Translations under genes and position numbers: made by a program
Assembly: GCF_000282095.2 (NCBI RefSeq)
Contig: NZ_AKKC02000004.1
Span: 62,001-126,000 of the forward strand
Direction of reading: 5' to 3'
Length of the DNA stretch: 64,000 bases
Source: Rhizobium sp. CF080
GTDB taxonomy: Bacteria; Pseudomonadota; Alphaproteobacteria; Rhizobiales; Rhizobiaceae
Shown here: positions 1 through 7,208 of the stretch, in pieces
Numbering within the stretch: the first letter of the stretch is position 1
Layout: each line of letters begins with the position of its first letter
Notes under the pieces: model-generated
Told to the model about the DNA's origin: nothing
The model's database searches: none
The model's input: the letters and a program-made list of their open reading frames with translations, nothing else

Positions 1-279
1 AAGCGCTCGCTGCATGGTGAACACGCCGCGTATGGCACACTGGTACAAGCCATCGCTGAGGCCCGCCCCGAGGAAGAATTGACGACGCTGTTTGGCTTCT
101 ACGACGAAATCGGCATGCCGCGCCGGCTTTCGGCGCTTGGCTTGCCGGATATCGGCGACGCGGCGATTGAACGCTTGGCTGCCCTATGTGCCAAGAGTCC
201 CTTCCTGGTCAACCAGGAACGGATGCTCGATGCGGATGACCTCGCCGCTGCCTTCCGGGCTGTGGAAAACTACGCTTAA
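1..279 (+). CDS. Iron-containing alcohol/glycerol dehydrogenase, C-terminal part
   Basis: The reading frame is open from the first base of the window, so only the last 92 residues are visible. They contain HGEHAAYGTLVQ near the start. In glycerol dehydrogenase-type (GldA-like) iron/zinc alcohol dehydrogenases this segment carries a metal-binding histidine (HGEKVAFG in the family). A helical tail with IGMPRRLSALGLPDI follows, matching the 'GLP.tL..LGl' pattern of these enzymes. They oxidise a polyol or alcohol with NAD+. The substrate cannot be read from the fragment. It lies 59 bases upstream of an IclR gene on the same strand and may belong to the preceding operon. Confidence 0.72.
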   Translation, partial: KRSLHGEHAAYGTLVQAIAEARPEEELTTLFGFYDEIGMPRRLSALGLPDIGDAAIERLAALCAKSPFLVNQERMLDADDLAAAFRAVENYA

Positions 280-338
280 AGCGGGCTCGACCTGCTGCAA
301 ATATAAATATAATCATCTGGGAACACAGGGGATTTAGG

Positions 339-1241
339 ATGCCGTCAGATAAGGCCAAGGCGCCGGAGGAATGGACCCAGCGCCGCATTCAGTCGATCGA
401 GGTCGGCTTCCAGGTTATTCGCGCCATGGAGGCCGCGAACGGCCCGCTGCCGCTGCGCGATATCGCGGCTGCTGCCGGCATGCCGCCGAGCAAGGCGCAT
501 CTCTATCTCGTGAGCTTCGTCAAGGAAGGCGTCGCCTTCCAGGACCCCGTCACCGGCCATTACGGGCTCGGCCGTTTTGCGATCCAGCTTGGCCTGTCTG
601 CCATCCGTCAGCTCGACGTGGTTGAATTCGCCCGTGAGGAGCTCGCAGCGCTGCAGCGCACCGCCGGTTTCGCCACCTATCTTTCGCTCTGGGGCGATCG
701 CGGCCCGGGCATCGTCTCCAAGGTGGATGGCGAGCGGCAGGGGTCTCTCGCCGTCCGCCTCGGCTACGTGCTGCCGCTTCTGACCTCGGCGACCGGCCAG
801 GTCTTCCTCACCTATCTCGACGAGAGCGAGACCATGGCGGTGCGGCAGGACGAGATCGCCGCGGCCAAGCGGGATTCGTCGGATGACAGGACCTCGCCCG
901 CGCCGCCCATCACGACCCCCAAGGACATCCAGAACATCATCGAGACCGTGCGCAAACAGGGTTATGCGATGACCATCAACAGCATCAATTCGAGCTTCGC
1001 CGCCGTCGCCGCACCGGTCTTCGATTATAGCGGCCGGATCGTCGCGACCATGACCGTGCTCGGCTCCGACAAACAGCTCGCCGGCCCCCGCAAGAAACCG
1101 ACCATCGACGCGCTGATGGCCGCCGCACACCGGCTTTCCGAACGACTCGGCGCACCTGGCCGCGGGGCCAAAGGCAAGCACGACGACACACCGCCCGTGG
1201 CAGCGAAGCCGACAAGGACGAAGAGCGCGGCGGGGCGGTGA
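339..1241 (+). CDS. IclR-family transcriptional regulator
   Basis: This 300-residue protein has an N-terminal winged helix (about residues 15-75: VGFQVIRAMEAANGPLPLRDIA followed by AGMPPSKAHLYL) and a C-terminal IclR effector domain (about 90-270, with GYVLPLLTSATGQVFLTYL and FAAVAAPVFDYSGRIVATMTVLG). IclR proteins bind small aromatic or organic acids and control catabolic operons. A basic, low-complexity tail of about 30 residues follows the domain. An AGGGG stretch lies about 10 bases before the ATG, which supports this start. The gene directly precedes gentisate dioxygenase on the same strand, so it is the likely local regulator of that pathway. That regulatory link is inferred from position. 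Confidence 0.9.
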   Translation: MPSDKAKAPEEWTQRRIQSIEVGFQVIRAMEAANGPLPLRDIAAAAGMPPSKAHLYLVSFVKEGVAFQDPVTGHYGLGRFAIQLGLSAIRQLDVVEFAREELAALQRTAGFATYLSLWGDRGPGIVSKVDGERQGSLAVRLGYVLPLLTSATGQVFLTYLDESETMAVRQDEIAAAKRDSSDDRTSPAPPITTPKDIQNIIETVRKQGYAMTINSINSSFAAVAAPVFDYSGRIVATMTVLGSDKQLAGPRKKPTIDALMAAAHRLSERLGAPGRGAKGKHDDTPPVAAKPTRTKSAAGR

Positions 1242-1359
1242 TTGCCGCTCATAGTGCGCACCCTCGTGTGACCAAGGTTCGCGTGAAGTGAAGCAGGACA
1301 GCGCGATTGGCTGATCTCCCTCCATCATATGTCCACGATTGACGCCATCGAATTAATTA

Positions 1360-1368
1360 GTATACCTT
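1360..1368 (+). promoter_or_regulatory. GTATACC motif upstream of gentisate dioxygenase (candidate GntR-type operator)
   Basis: GTATACCTT begins at 1360, 46 bases before the chosen start of the gentisate dioxygenase. The same GTATACC core, with a similar right flank, occurs in the two intergenic regions around the LLM monooxygenase modules (15750, 15812 on the minus strand, 20002 on the minus strand). GntR regulators commonly recognise GT-N-AC type palindromes, and a GntR-FCD gene lies at 15896. The assignment is inference. The six-base core alone is expected several times by chance in 64 kb. Confidence 0.4.
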
Positions 1369-1405
1369 ACGATCCATGGCTGGAGGAGCCGAGGAGGAGG
1401 ATTTC

Positions 1406-2455
1406 ATGCACGAGATCGATGCAGCCACCGTTGCGAAACGGGAAGAATTTTATGCGCGGATCAAGCCCCACAACATGGCGCCCCTCTGGGAAGTGATGAA
1501 GGGCATGCTGCCGCCCGAACCAACCTCCAAGGCACAGGCGCATCGCTGGCGTTACGACGACATCCGCCCGCTGATCCTCGAATCCGGCAGCCTGTTGACC
1601 GCCGAAGAGGCGGAGCGCCGGGTGCTGATCCTCGAAAACCCCGCCTTCCCGGCCCAGTCGCGCGCCACCTCCACGCTTTATGCCGGCATCCAGATCATCA
1701 TGCCGGGCGAAGTGGCGCCTGCCCACCGCCACACGCCGTCGGCGCTACGTTTCATGCTCGAAGGCACCGGCGCCTACACGTCCGTCGGCGGCGAGCGCAC
1801 CCGCATGTCCTTCGGCGATTTCGTCATCACCCCGGTCTGGACCTGGCACGACCATGGCAATGACGGCACCGAACCGGCCGCCTGGCTGGACGGCCTCGAC
1901 GTGCCGATGATCGCCTTCTTCGAAGCCGTCTTCCGCGAGGATTCCAACGACACCGAGCAGGAACTGCTTCGGCCGGAAGGCGACTCGCTCGCCCGTTTCG
2001 GTTCCGGCATGCTGCCGATCGGCGGCACGAGCCCCTATGGCCAGACGACGCCGATCTTCAACTATCCATATGAGCGCAGCCGCGAAGCCCTTTACCGCGC
2101 ATCCCGCGGCGAGGCGGTCGACACGCATATCGGCACGACGCTGCGATACTCCAACCCGCTCGACGGCGGCTGGACGATGCCGACCATGTCCGCCTGGCTC
2201 AGCCATTTCCCGAAGGGCATGGAAACGGCAAAGATCCGCTCAACGGACCATATCGTCATGTGCATCGCCGAAGGCACCGGCTCGATCACCATAGGCGCGA
2301 AAACCTTCGACTTCGGCCCCAAGGACGTGATCGTCGTGCCCGGCTGGTCGTGGCGCTCGTTCAAGGCGAATGAGGACGTCGTCCTATTCTGCTTCTCCGA
2401 CCGCGTGGCCCAGGAGAAGCTCGGCTATTTCCGCGAAGACCGCACCCGCGTCTGA
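1406..2455 (+). CDS. Gentisate 1,2-dioxygenase
   Basis: A cupin-fold protein of 349 residues. Gentisate 1,2-dioxygenase uses Fe(II) and O2 to open the ring of 2,5-dihydroxybenzoate to maleylpyruvate. The N-terminal cupin carries PAHRHTPSALRFMLEG with the histidine ligands, then VITPVWTWHDHGN. A second cupin copy ends with MCIAEGTGSITIG and VVPGWSWRSF, as in the bicupin gentisate/1-hydroxy-2-naphthoate dioxygenases. I start at the ATG at 1406 (MHEIDAATV) because GAGGAGGAGG lies about 6 bases before it. An in-frame ATG ten codons upstream would place that Shine-Dalgarno sequence inside the gene. The next gene encodes a fumarylacetoacetate-hydrolase-family enzyme 28 bases downstream, so the two form a lower-pathway operon. 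Confidence 0.9.
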   Translation: MHEIDAATVAKREEFYARIKPHNMAPLWEVMKGMLPPEPTSKAQAHRWRYDDIRPLILESGSLLTAEEAERRVLILENPAFPAQSRATSTLYAGIQIIMPGEVAPAHRHTPSALRFMLEGTGAYTSVGGERTRMSFGDFVITPVWTWHDHGNDGTEPAAWLDGLDVPMIAFFEAVFREDSNDTEQELLRPEGDSLARFGSGMLPIGGTSPYGQTTPIFNYPYERSREALYRASRGEAVDTHIGTTLRYSNPLDGGWTMPTMSAWLSHFPKGMETAKIRSTDHIVMCIAEGTGSITIGAKTFDFGPKDVIVVPGWSWRSFKANEDVVLFCFSDRVAQEKLGYFREDRTRV

Positions 2456-2483
2456 GCGAACACCAGGATGAGGGAGAGAAATC

Positions 2484-3353
2484 ATGCGTTTTTGTCGTTA
2501 CGACGATAATCGTCTCGGCGTGGTCGTCGGCGATCAGGTGAAGGACGTCACGAGCGTCCTCGACCGCCTGCCGAACTACCGTTACCCCTTGCCCCACGGC
2601 GACCAGTTCATGGCCCATTTCGCGGACTTACGCCCCGTCATGGAAGAGATGGCGAAGACCACGCCTTCCAAGCCGCTGTCAGATGTCGCGCTTCTGAGCC
2701 CGATCGCCAATCCCGGCAAGATCGTCGGCGCGCCGGTCAATTACCGGCTCCATCTCGATGAAGTGCTCGACAGCGATCAGCTGCATCACGGCATGAAGAT
2801 CAAGCCGATTGCCGAGGCCGGCGTGTTCCTGAAGGCGGTAAGCTCGCTGATCGGCCCGTCGGAAGGCGTCGTCGTCGACTGGGCCGACCGCCGCACCGAT
2901 CACGAGATCGAACTTGCCGTCATCATCGGCAAAAAGGCGTTTCGCGTCTCGGAAGCCGACGCGCTGGATTATGTCGCCGGTTATGCGATCTGTTACGACA
3001 TCACCATCCGCGGCCCGGAAGAGCGCAGCTACCGCAAATCGCTCGACACGTTCAGCGTCCTCGGCCCTTATGTGGTCACCGCAGACGAGATCCCGAACCC
3101 GAACAATCTCGATTTCGAGCTGACGATCGGCGGCGAAAGCCGGCAGAAGTCGAACACCAACATGCTGATCTTCAACGTCCAGAAGCTGATCGAATTCGCC
3201 AGCAAGGCCTACACGCTTTATCCCGGCGACATCATCATGACCGGCACGCCGGAAGGCGTCGCCCCGATCGCTCCCGGCGACGTGCTGCACGGCACGTTCG
3301 AAGGCATCGGCTCGATGGACGTGAAGGTCTACGGCAACTGGGACAAGACATGA
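2484..3353 (+). CDS. Fumarylacetoacetate hydrolase family protein (likely maleyl-/fumarylpyruvate hydrolase)
   Basis: This 289-residue protein has the FAH catalytic domain in its C-terminal two thirds. Visible family features are DHEIELAVIIGKKA (metal-binding Glu), VAGYAICYDITIR, and the C-terminal YPGDIIMTGTPEGVAPIAPGD. FAH-fold enzymes hydrolyse C-C bonds in acylpyruvates with Mg2+ or Mn2+. It follows gentisate dioxygenase by 28 bases, with GAGGGAGAG before its ATG, so the expected substrate is the ring-opened gentisate product. No glutathione- or mycothiol-dependent maleylpyruvate isomerase is encoded nearby. The enzyme may therefore hydrolyse maleylpyruvate directly, or the isomerase is elsewhere. 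Its stop overlaps the start of a MarR gene. Confidence 0.88.
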   Translation: MRFCRYDDNRLGVVVGDQVKDVTSVLDRLPNYRYPLPHGDQFMAHFADLRPVMEEMAKTTPSKPLSDVALLSPIANPGKIVGAPVNYRLHLDEVLDSDQLHHGMKIKPIAEAGVFLKAVSSLIGPSEGVVVDWADRRTDHEIELAVIIGKKAFRVSEADALDYVAGYAICYDITIRGPEERSYRKSLDTFSVLGPYVVTADEIPNPNNLDFELTIGGESRQKSNTNMLIFNVQKLIEFASKAYTLYPGDIIMTGTPEGVAPIAPGDVLHGTFEGIGSMDVKVYGNWDKT

Positions 3354-3850
3354 GTTCGGAGCCGAACACATCGGGAGAGAGGGACGGCCATGCCGTCCTT
3401 CTCGACGGTGTCGTCGGCATCCGCATCCGGCGCCTGCAGGCCCTGTTCGGCAGCCACTGGCAGACCTGGTTCCGCGCCCGCTCGCTTGCGGTCACCCCGG
3501 TGCAGGGCGGCGTGCTGCTGCTGATCCGCCGTTATCCCGGCATCAGCCAGATCGCGCTCGCAAGGCGGTTGCGAATCGAACCGCCGACGCTGGTGCAGAC
3601 GCTCGGCCCGCTCATCAAACACAAACTCGTCGAACGCGACCGCGCAACCGATGACGGCCGCGTCTACGAACTGCGCCTCACCAAGAGCGGACTCGAGGCC
3701 GCCGCCCTCGTGGAAACCTCGACGCCGCAGCACGAGGCGGATCTGTTGCGCTTTCTGTCCGCAGAGGAACGGCAGGTCTTTCTGGAACTCCTTGACAAGG
3801 CGATTGCCGGCGCAGAGGCAGCGATCGAGGGGCAGGAGAAGGCGGAGTAA
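3350..3850 (+). CDS. MarR-family transcriptional regulator
   Basis: A 166-residue winged-helix protein. The core shows VTPVQGGVLLLIRRYPGISQIALARRLRIEPPTLVQ followed by KLVERDRATDDGRVYELRLTKSG, the recognition helix and wing of MarR proteins. Its ATG overlaps the stop of the preceding FAH-family gene (ATGA), so it is translationally coupled to the gentisate operon. It may sense a phenolic intermediate and feed back on the operon, which would give this short pathway two regulators (IclR at 339 and this one). The ligand is unknown. Confidence in the family is high; the regulatory target is inferred from position. Confidence 0.88.
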   Translation: MSSEPNTSGERDGHAVLLDGVVGIRIRRLQALFGSHWQTWFRARSLAVTPVQGGVLLLIRRYPGISQIALARRLRIEPPTLVQTLGPLIKHKLVERDRATDDGRVYELRLTKSGLEAAALVETSTPQHEADLLRFLSAEERQVFLELLDKAIAGAEAAIEGQEKAE

Positions 3851-3956
3851 CGGGAACTCGATACGGGTGCGCGGTGAACGGGCGACCTCTGCTGCGGTGA
3901 TTCTTCTTTCCTTCATGGAGAGCTATTCTAACCTCTCCCCGGCCACCCTACCTCTC

Positions 3957-4075
3957 CGCCGTCATCCTCGGGCTCGACCCGAGGATCCAGCGTCGGGTCA
4001 TTGCGGCGAAAGGAACTTTCCACGCGAAGTCCTTCGCGTGGATGGATCCTCGGGTCGAGCCCGAGGATGACGGCG
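3957..4075. repeat. Nested palindromic intergenic repeat element
   Basis: This element lies in the 361-base gap between the MarR gene and the zinc alcohol dehydrogenase. A perfect 33-base inverted repeat occupies 3957-3989 and 4043-4075. Each arm is itself palindromic (CCTCGGG, five-base loop, CCCGAGG). The centre holds a second hairpin at 4020-4041 (CCACGCGAAG, two-base loop, CTTCGCGTGG). Such GTCATCCTCGGGCTCGACCCGAGGAT palindromes (given here only as arm fragments) are typical of dispersed intergenic elements in Rhizobiales and other alphaproteobacteria. The RNA would fold into a large cruciform and could end transcription or protect the 3' end of the upstream mRNA. Confidence 0.85.
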
Positions 4076-4211
4076 GTGTCTGGGGCTGCGGTCACGCCGC
4101 CAATTTCTGTGACAACCGTTCCCATCCCCAAGTACAACCACGCCATTTCCCGATTGCCACATAACAGGCGTCCTGATACTCGTTCTCCATGCATCTGGGA
4201 GGAGCGGCATA

Positions 4212-5270
4212 ATGCGGTCATGGAAGGTTTTCGAGGCGTCGGAAGTGTTGCGGGAAGTCGAAGAGGCCAACCCTCAGCCCGCCGGTAGCGAGGTCGTCGT
4301 TTCTGTATCCCATTGCGGGCTCTGCCATTCGGACCTGACCCTGTGGAAGGGCATTTTCGACATGGGCGACAAAAAGGTGTCGATCGACAGCATCGGCATG
4401 AAGCATCCGCTCACCCTCGGCCATGAGATCCTCGGCACCGTCACCGCCTTTGGCCCTGAGGTCAAGAACGTCAAGGTCGGCGATCTCAGGCTTGTCTATC
4501 CCTGGCTCGGCTGCGGCGAGTGCGATGTCTGCGACGCAGGCCAGGAAAACCTCTGCATGCAGGGCCGGCCGCTCGGCATGCGCAGGCCCGGCGGTTTCGG
4601 CAGCCATGTCGTGGTGCCGGACAGCCGCTATCTCATCGACATCGGTGACCTCGATCCGGCGCTTGCCGCCACCTATGCCTGCTCCGGCCTCACCGCCTAT
4701 TCGGCGATCAAGAAGGCCATGCCGGTGCGCCCCGACGAGGCGATCGTGGTGGTTGGTGCCGGCGGGCTGGGCCTCAGCGGCATCGTCATCCTCAAGGCGC
4801 TCGGACACCGCAACATCGTCGTGGCCGACGTTTCCGAAGAAAAGCTGAAAATCGCAACCGAGGCCGGCGCTCAGAAAACCGTACTTTCGACCGGCGACGA
4901 CGTGACCAAGAAGATCGTCGATGCGGTGGGCCGGCCGGTGCGCACCATCATCGATTTCGTCAACAACAGCCAGACGGCCGCCTTTTGCTTCCCGGCGCTG
5001 GCGCGCGGTGGCCGCATCATCATGGTCGGAATGTTCGGCGGCCAGCTTACCATCCCGACCATGCGGATGGCGCAAGGGGGCCTCAGCCTGATCGGCAGCA
5101 TCACCGGCACGCTGCAGGAACTGCGCGACCTTGTGGAACTCGCCAAAGGCGGAAAACTCGACGCCATCCCCTATGAAGCGGTACCGAAATCAGCGATCAA
5201 CGATGCGATGAATCGGCTCTCCCGAGGGGTGGTCAAGGGACGCATCGTTCTAGAGGAGGAGCCGGCGTGA
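4212..5270 (+). CDS. Zinc-dependent alcohol dehydrogenase (MDR superfamily)
   Basis: A 352-residue medium-chain dehydrogenase. The catalytic zinc site is seen in SHCGLCHSDLTLWKG and the GHE of TLGHEILGTV. The structural zinc lobe is GCGECDVCDAGQENLC (four cysteines). The Rossmann fold is at VVVGAGGLGLSG (about residue 180). These enzymes oxidise primary or secondary alcohols with NAD(P)+. The gene overlaps the thioesterase gene at 5267 (GTGA), so alcohol oxidation and thioester hydrolysis appear coupled in one small operon. The upstream boundary is the palindromic repeat at 3957-4075, with GGAGGAG about 7 bases before the ATG. The physiological alcohol is unknown. The neighbouring gentisate genes suggest an aromatic or alicyclic substrate, but that is inference. 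Confidence 0.88.
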   Translation: MRSWKVFEASEVLREVEEANPQPAGSEVVVSVSHCGLCHSDLTLWKGIFDMGDKKVSIDSIGMKHPLTLGHEILGTVTAFGPEVKNVKVGDLRLVYPWLGCGECDVCDAGQENLCMQGRPLGMRRPGGFGSHVVVPDSRYLIDIGDLDPALAATYACSGLTAYSAIKKAMPVRPDEAIVVVGAGGLGLSGIVILKALGHRNIVVADVSEEKLKIATEAGAQKTVLSTGDDVTKKIVDAVGRPVRTIIDFVNNSQTAAFCFPALARGGRIIMVGMFGGQLTIPTMRMAQGGLSLIGSITGTLQELRDLVELAKGGKLDAIPYEAVPKSAINDAMNRLSRGVVKGRIVLEEEPA

Positions 5271-6214
5271 ACACGCAGCAGGGCGAAATGATCGAGGTTT
5301 GGCGCGGCAGCGTGCGCCAGTGGGAAGTCGACGAGAACGCCCATTGGAACACCCAGTATTACGTGGCCCGTGCCAATGAAGGCCTGGCGATGCTGTTCGG
5401 CCTCAACGGCCTGGCCGGCCTGTTCGCGCCAACCTCGGCCACGACAATCGCCTATAACGAGCATCACATCCGCTTCCATCGCGAGGCCCATGCCGGCACG
5501 TCGCTGCACATGACCGCCGGTTTCCTTGAGATCGGCGAAACGACGGCGTTTGCGGTGCTCATGCTGTACAATAGCCATTCCGGCCAGCTGGCCGCGAGCT
5601 TCCGGATACGGCTCACCCATGTGGACGCAACCGACCTCAAGACGCCCTGCCCCTGGCCGTCGGCTTTCCGCGAAAAGGCTTCCGCCGCGCTGGTCGAGGC
5701 TCCCAAGGAGGCACTGGCGCGCGGCACCGGCGACGAACCCGTGACAATCAGCGCCTCCCGCGACCGGGCAATCTCGATTGGCCTGAAGCGTACAGCGATG
5801 AGCCTGATCGAACGGGAGGCTTGCGACGCCTTCAACCGCCTCGGTCCGCAGAAATTCATCGGCGCGGTCGGCGGCGGGGTGAAGCAGCTCACCGGCCCGA
5901 TCCGCGAGCTCGTCAGCAAACATGCCGAAACGCCGCCGGGCAAGATCGGTGGCGCGGTGCTGGAATTCCGCATCCTCTACGGTCAAACCCCGCGCGTCGG
6001 CGACTGTTTCGAGATCTGGGGCGGGCTGCAGAAGACCGACCAGCGCGTCATGTCGCTGATCTTCTGGATGATCGATCCGCTTACCGGCCGGGTATTCGGC
6101 ACGATGCAGTCGGTCGCGGTGGTGTTCGATCTCGATGCGCGGGCGATCGTAAAGATTTCTCCGGCGGCGACAGAGGCGCTTGCTCCGCTGGTGACCGAGG
6201 GGCTGGCGCTTTAG
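5267..6214 (+). CDS. Double-hotdog acyl-CoA thioesterase family protein
   Basis: This 315-residue protein shows two hotdog repeats. The first (residues about 10-130) contains VDENAHWNTQYYVARANEG and IRFHREAHAGTSLHMTAGFLEIG. The second (about 165-300) contains the parallel FNRLGPQKFIGAVGGG and LEFRILYGQTPRVGDCFEIWGGL. Thioesterases of this fold hydrolyse acyl-CoA or aromatic acyl-CoA thioesters. Translation begins at GTG (5267), overlapping the TGA of the alcohol dehydrogenase, with GAGGAGGAG just upstream, so the two are translationally coupled. The first-repeat DENAHWNTQYY resembles the D-x-x-x-H/N-x-N active-site loop of 4-hydroxybenzoyl-CoA thioesterase-like proteins. The substrate is not predictable from sequence. 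Confidence 0.75.
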   Translation: MNTQQGEMIEVWRGSVRQWEVDENAHWNTQYYVARANEGLAMLFGLNGLAGLFAPTSATTIAYNEHHIRFHREAHAGTSLHMTAGFLEIGETTAFAVLMLYNSHSGQLAASFRIRLTHVDATDLKTPCPWPSAFREKASAALVEAPKEALARGTGDEPVTISASRDRAISIGLKRTAMSLIEREACDAFNRLGPQKFIGAVGGGVKQLTGPIRELVSKHAETPPGKIGGAVLEFRILYGQTPRVGDCFEIWGGLQKTDQRVMSLIFWMIDPLTGRVFGTMQSVAVVFDLDARAIVKISPAATEALAPLVTEGLAL

Positions 6215-6233
6215 GCCGCAGCTTGGCGCGATC

Positions 6234-6248
6234 CGATAGTCGATTGGC
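6234..6248 (+). promoter_or_regulatory. Candidate AraC-type operator upstream of the SDR gene
   Basis: CGATAGTCGATTGGC at 6234-6248 matches CGATAGACAATCGGC at 7171-7185 in 12 of 15 positions. One lies before the SDR gene (start 6317) and the other before the AraC-family gene (start 7209). A motif shared by the promoter of a regulator and that of its neighbour is what autoregulation plus control of the adjacent gene would give. This is an inference from two copies only. Confidence 0.45.
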
Positions 6249-6316
6249 ATCTCTCGCCAGTGCGCGTGGCGCGGTCTGCCCCTACCTTTGTGTTCATCAA
6301 CACGAAGGAGAACCCC

Positions 6317-7132
6317 ATGACCAAGACCATCCTCATCACCGGCACGTCGAGCGGCCTCGGACGCGCCACCGCCAAGCTCTTCCACCAGAACGGCTGGAAC
6401 GTCATCGCCACGATGCGCACGCCCGAGCGGGAGACTGAACTGACCCAGCTCGACAACGTGCTGGTCACCCGTCTCGACGTTCAGGACGCTTCCTCCATCC
6501 GCTCGGCAATCGATGCGGGCCTCGCCAGGTTCGGGCGCATCGATGCTCTGGTGAACAATGCGGGCTATGGTGCTTATGGCCCGCTGGAGGCGACACCTTT
6601 CGAGAAAATCCGTCGTCAGTTCGACGTCAATGTGCTGGGCCTGCTGGCGACGACACAGGCTGTGCTCCCCCACTTCCGCGCCAATCGCAGCGGGACGATC
6701 GTCAACATCTCGTCGATCGGCGGCCGCATGGCCTTCCCGCTGGGCACTCTCTATCACGGTACGAAGTTCGCCGTGGAAGGCCTGTCGGAGTCGATGCAGT
6801 ACGAACTCGCGCCGCTGGGGATCGCGGTCAAGGTCATCGAGCCGGGCGGCATCAGGACCGACTTCAGCGGTCGCTCCTTCGACATGAGCAATGATGAGGG
6901 CCTTGCCGAATACCAGCCGCTCGTGCAGTCGCTGTTCGGCTTCTTCGGCCCGATGATGGAGAATGCTTCCGAGCCTGAGCTTGTGGCCGAGGTGATCTAC
7001 GGAGCCGCCACTGATGGCGCCGATCAGCTTCGCTATGCGGCAGGCGCGGACGCCGTCCAGATACTCGCAAGTCGGGCGGCATCCGACGACGCGACCTTCT
7101 TCGGCGGCATGAAAGCGCAGTTCGGGCTTTGA
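6317..7132 (+). CDS. Short-chain dehydrogenase/reductase
   Basis: A 271-residue classical SDR. TGTSSGLG (residues 9-16) binds the dinucleotide, NNAG is present in VNNAGYGAYG, and the catalytic Ser and YxxxK appear as ISSIGG and YHGTK. The pattern (EPGGIRTDFSGRS after the active site, length about 270) matches the oxidoreductases often found beside AraC regulators in proteobacteria. I start at 6317 because GAAGGAGAACCCC precedes that ATG. An upstream in-frame start at 6260 lacks a ribosome site. A 9-bp hairpin (7145-7172) follows the stop. The AraC gene downstream shares a promoter motif with it and probably controls it. The substrate is unknown. Confidence 0.87.
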   Translation: MTKTILITGTSSGLGRATAKLFHQNGWNVIATMRTPERETELTQLDNVLVTRLDVQDASSIRSAIDAGLARFGRIDALVNNAGYGAYGPLEATPFEKIRRQFDVNVLGLLATTQAVLPHFRANRSGTIVNISSIGGRMAFPLGTLYHGTKFAVEGLSESMQYELAPLGIAVKVIEPGGIRTDFSGRSFDMSNDEGLAEYQPLVQSLFGFFGPMMENASEPELVAEVIYGAATDGADQLRYAAGADAVQILASRAASDDATFFGGMKAQFGL

Positions 7133-7144
7133 CAATCCTCCTGT

Positions 7145-7172
7145 CGCTCCGCGCCATCCCTGACGCGGAGCG
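7145..7172 (+). terminator. Stem-loop after the SDR gene
   Basis: CGCTCCGCG (7145-7153) and CGCGGAGCG (7164-7172) form a perfect 9-bp stem with a 10-base loop, 13 bases after the SDR stop. No strong U-tract follows, so termination may be partial. Its right arm touches the candidate AraC site at 7171-7185. Confidence 0.5.
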
Positions 7173-7185
7173 ATAGACAATCGGC
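7171..7185 (+). promoter_or_regulatory. Candidate AraC-type operator upstream of the AraC gene
   Basis: CGATAGACAATCGGC, 24 bases before the AraC-family start, is the partner of the site at 6234-6248 (12 of 15 identical). It suggests autoregulation. Two copies only, so low statistical weight. Confidence 0.42.
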
Positions 7186-7208
7186 TCCAATCAAGCCTAA
7201 GGTTCCCC

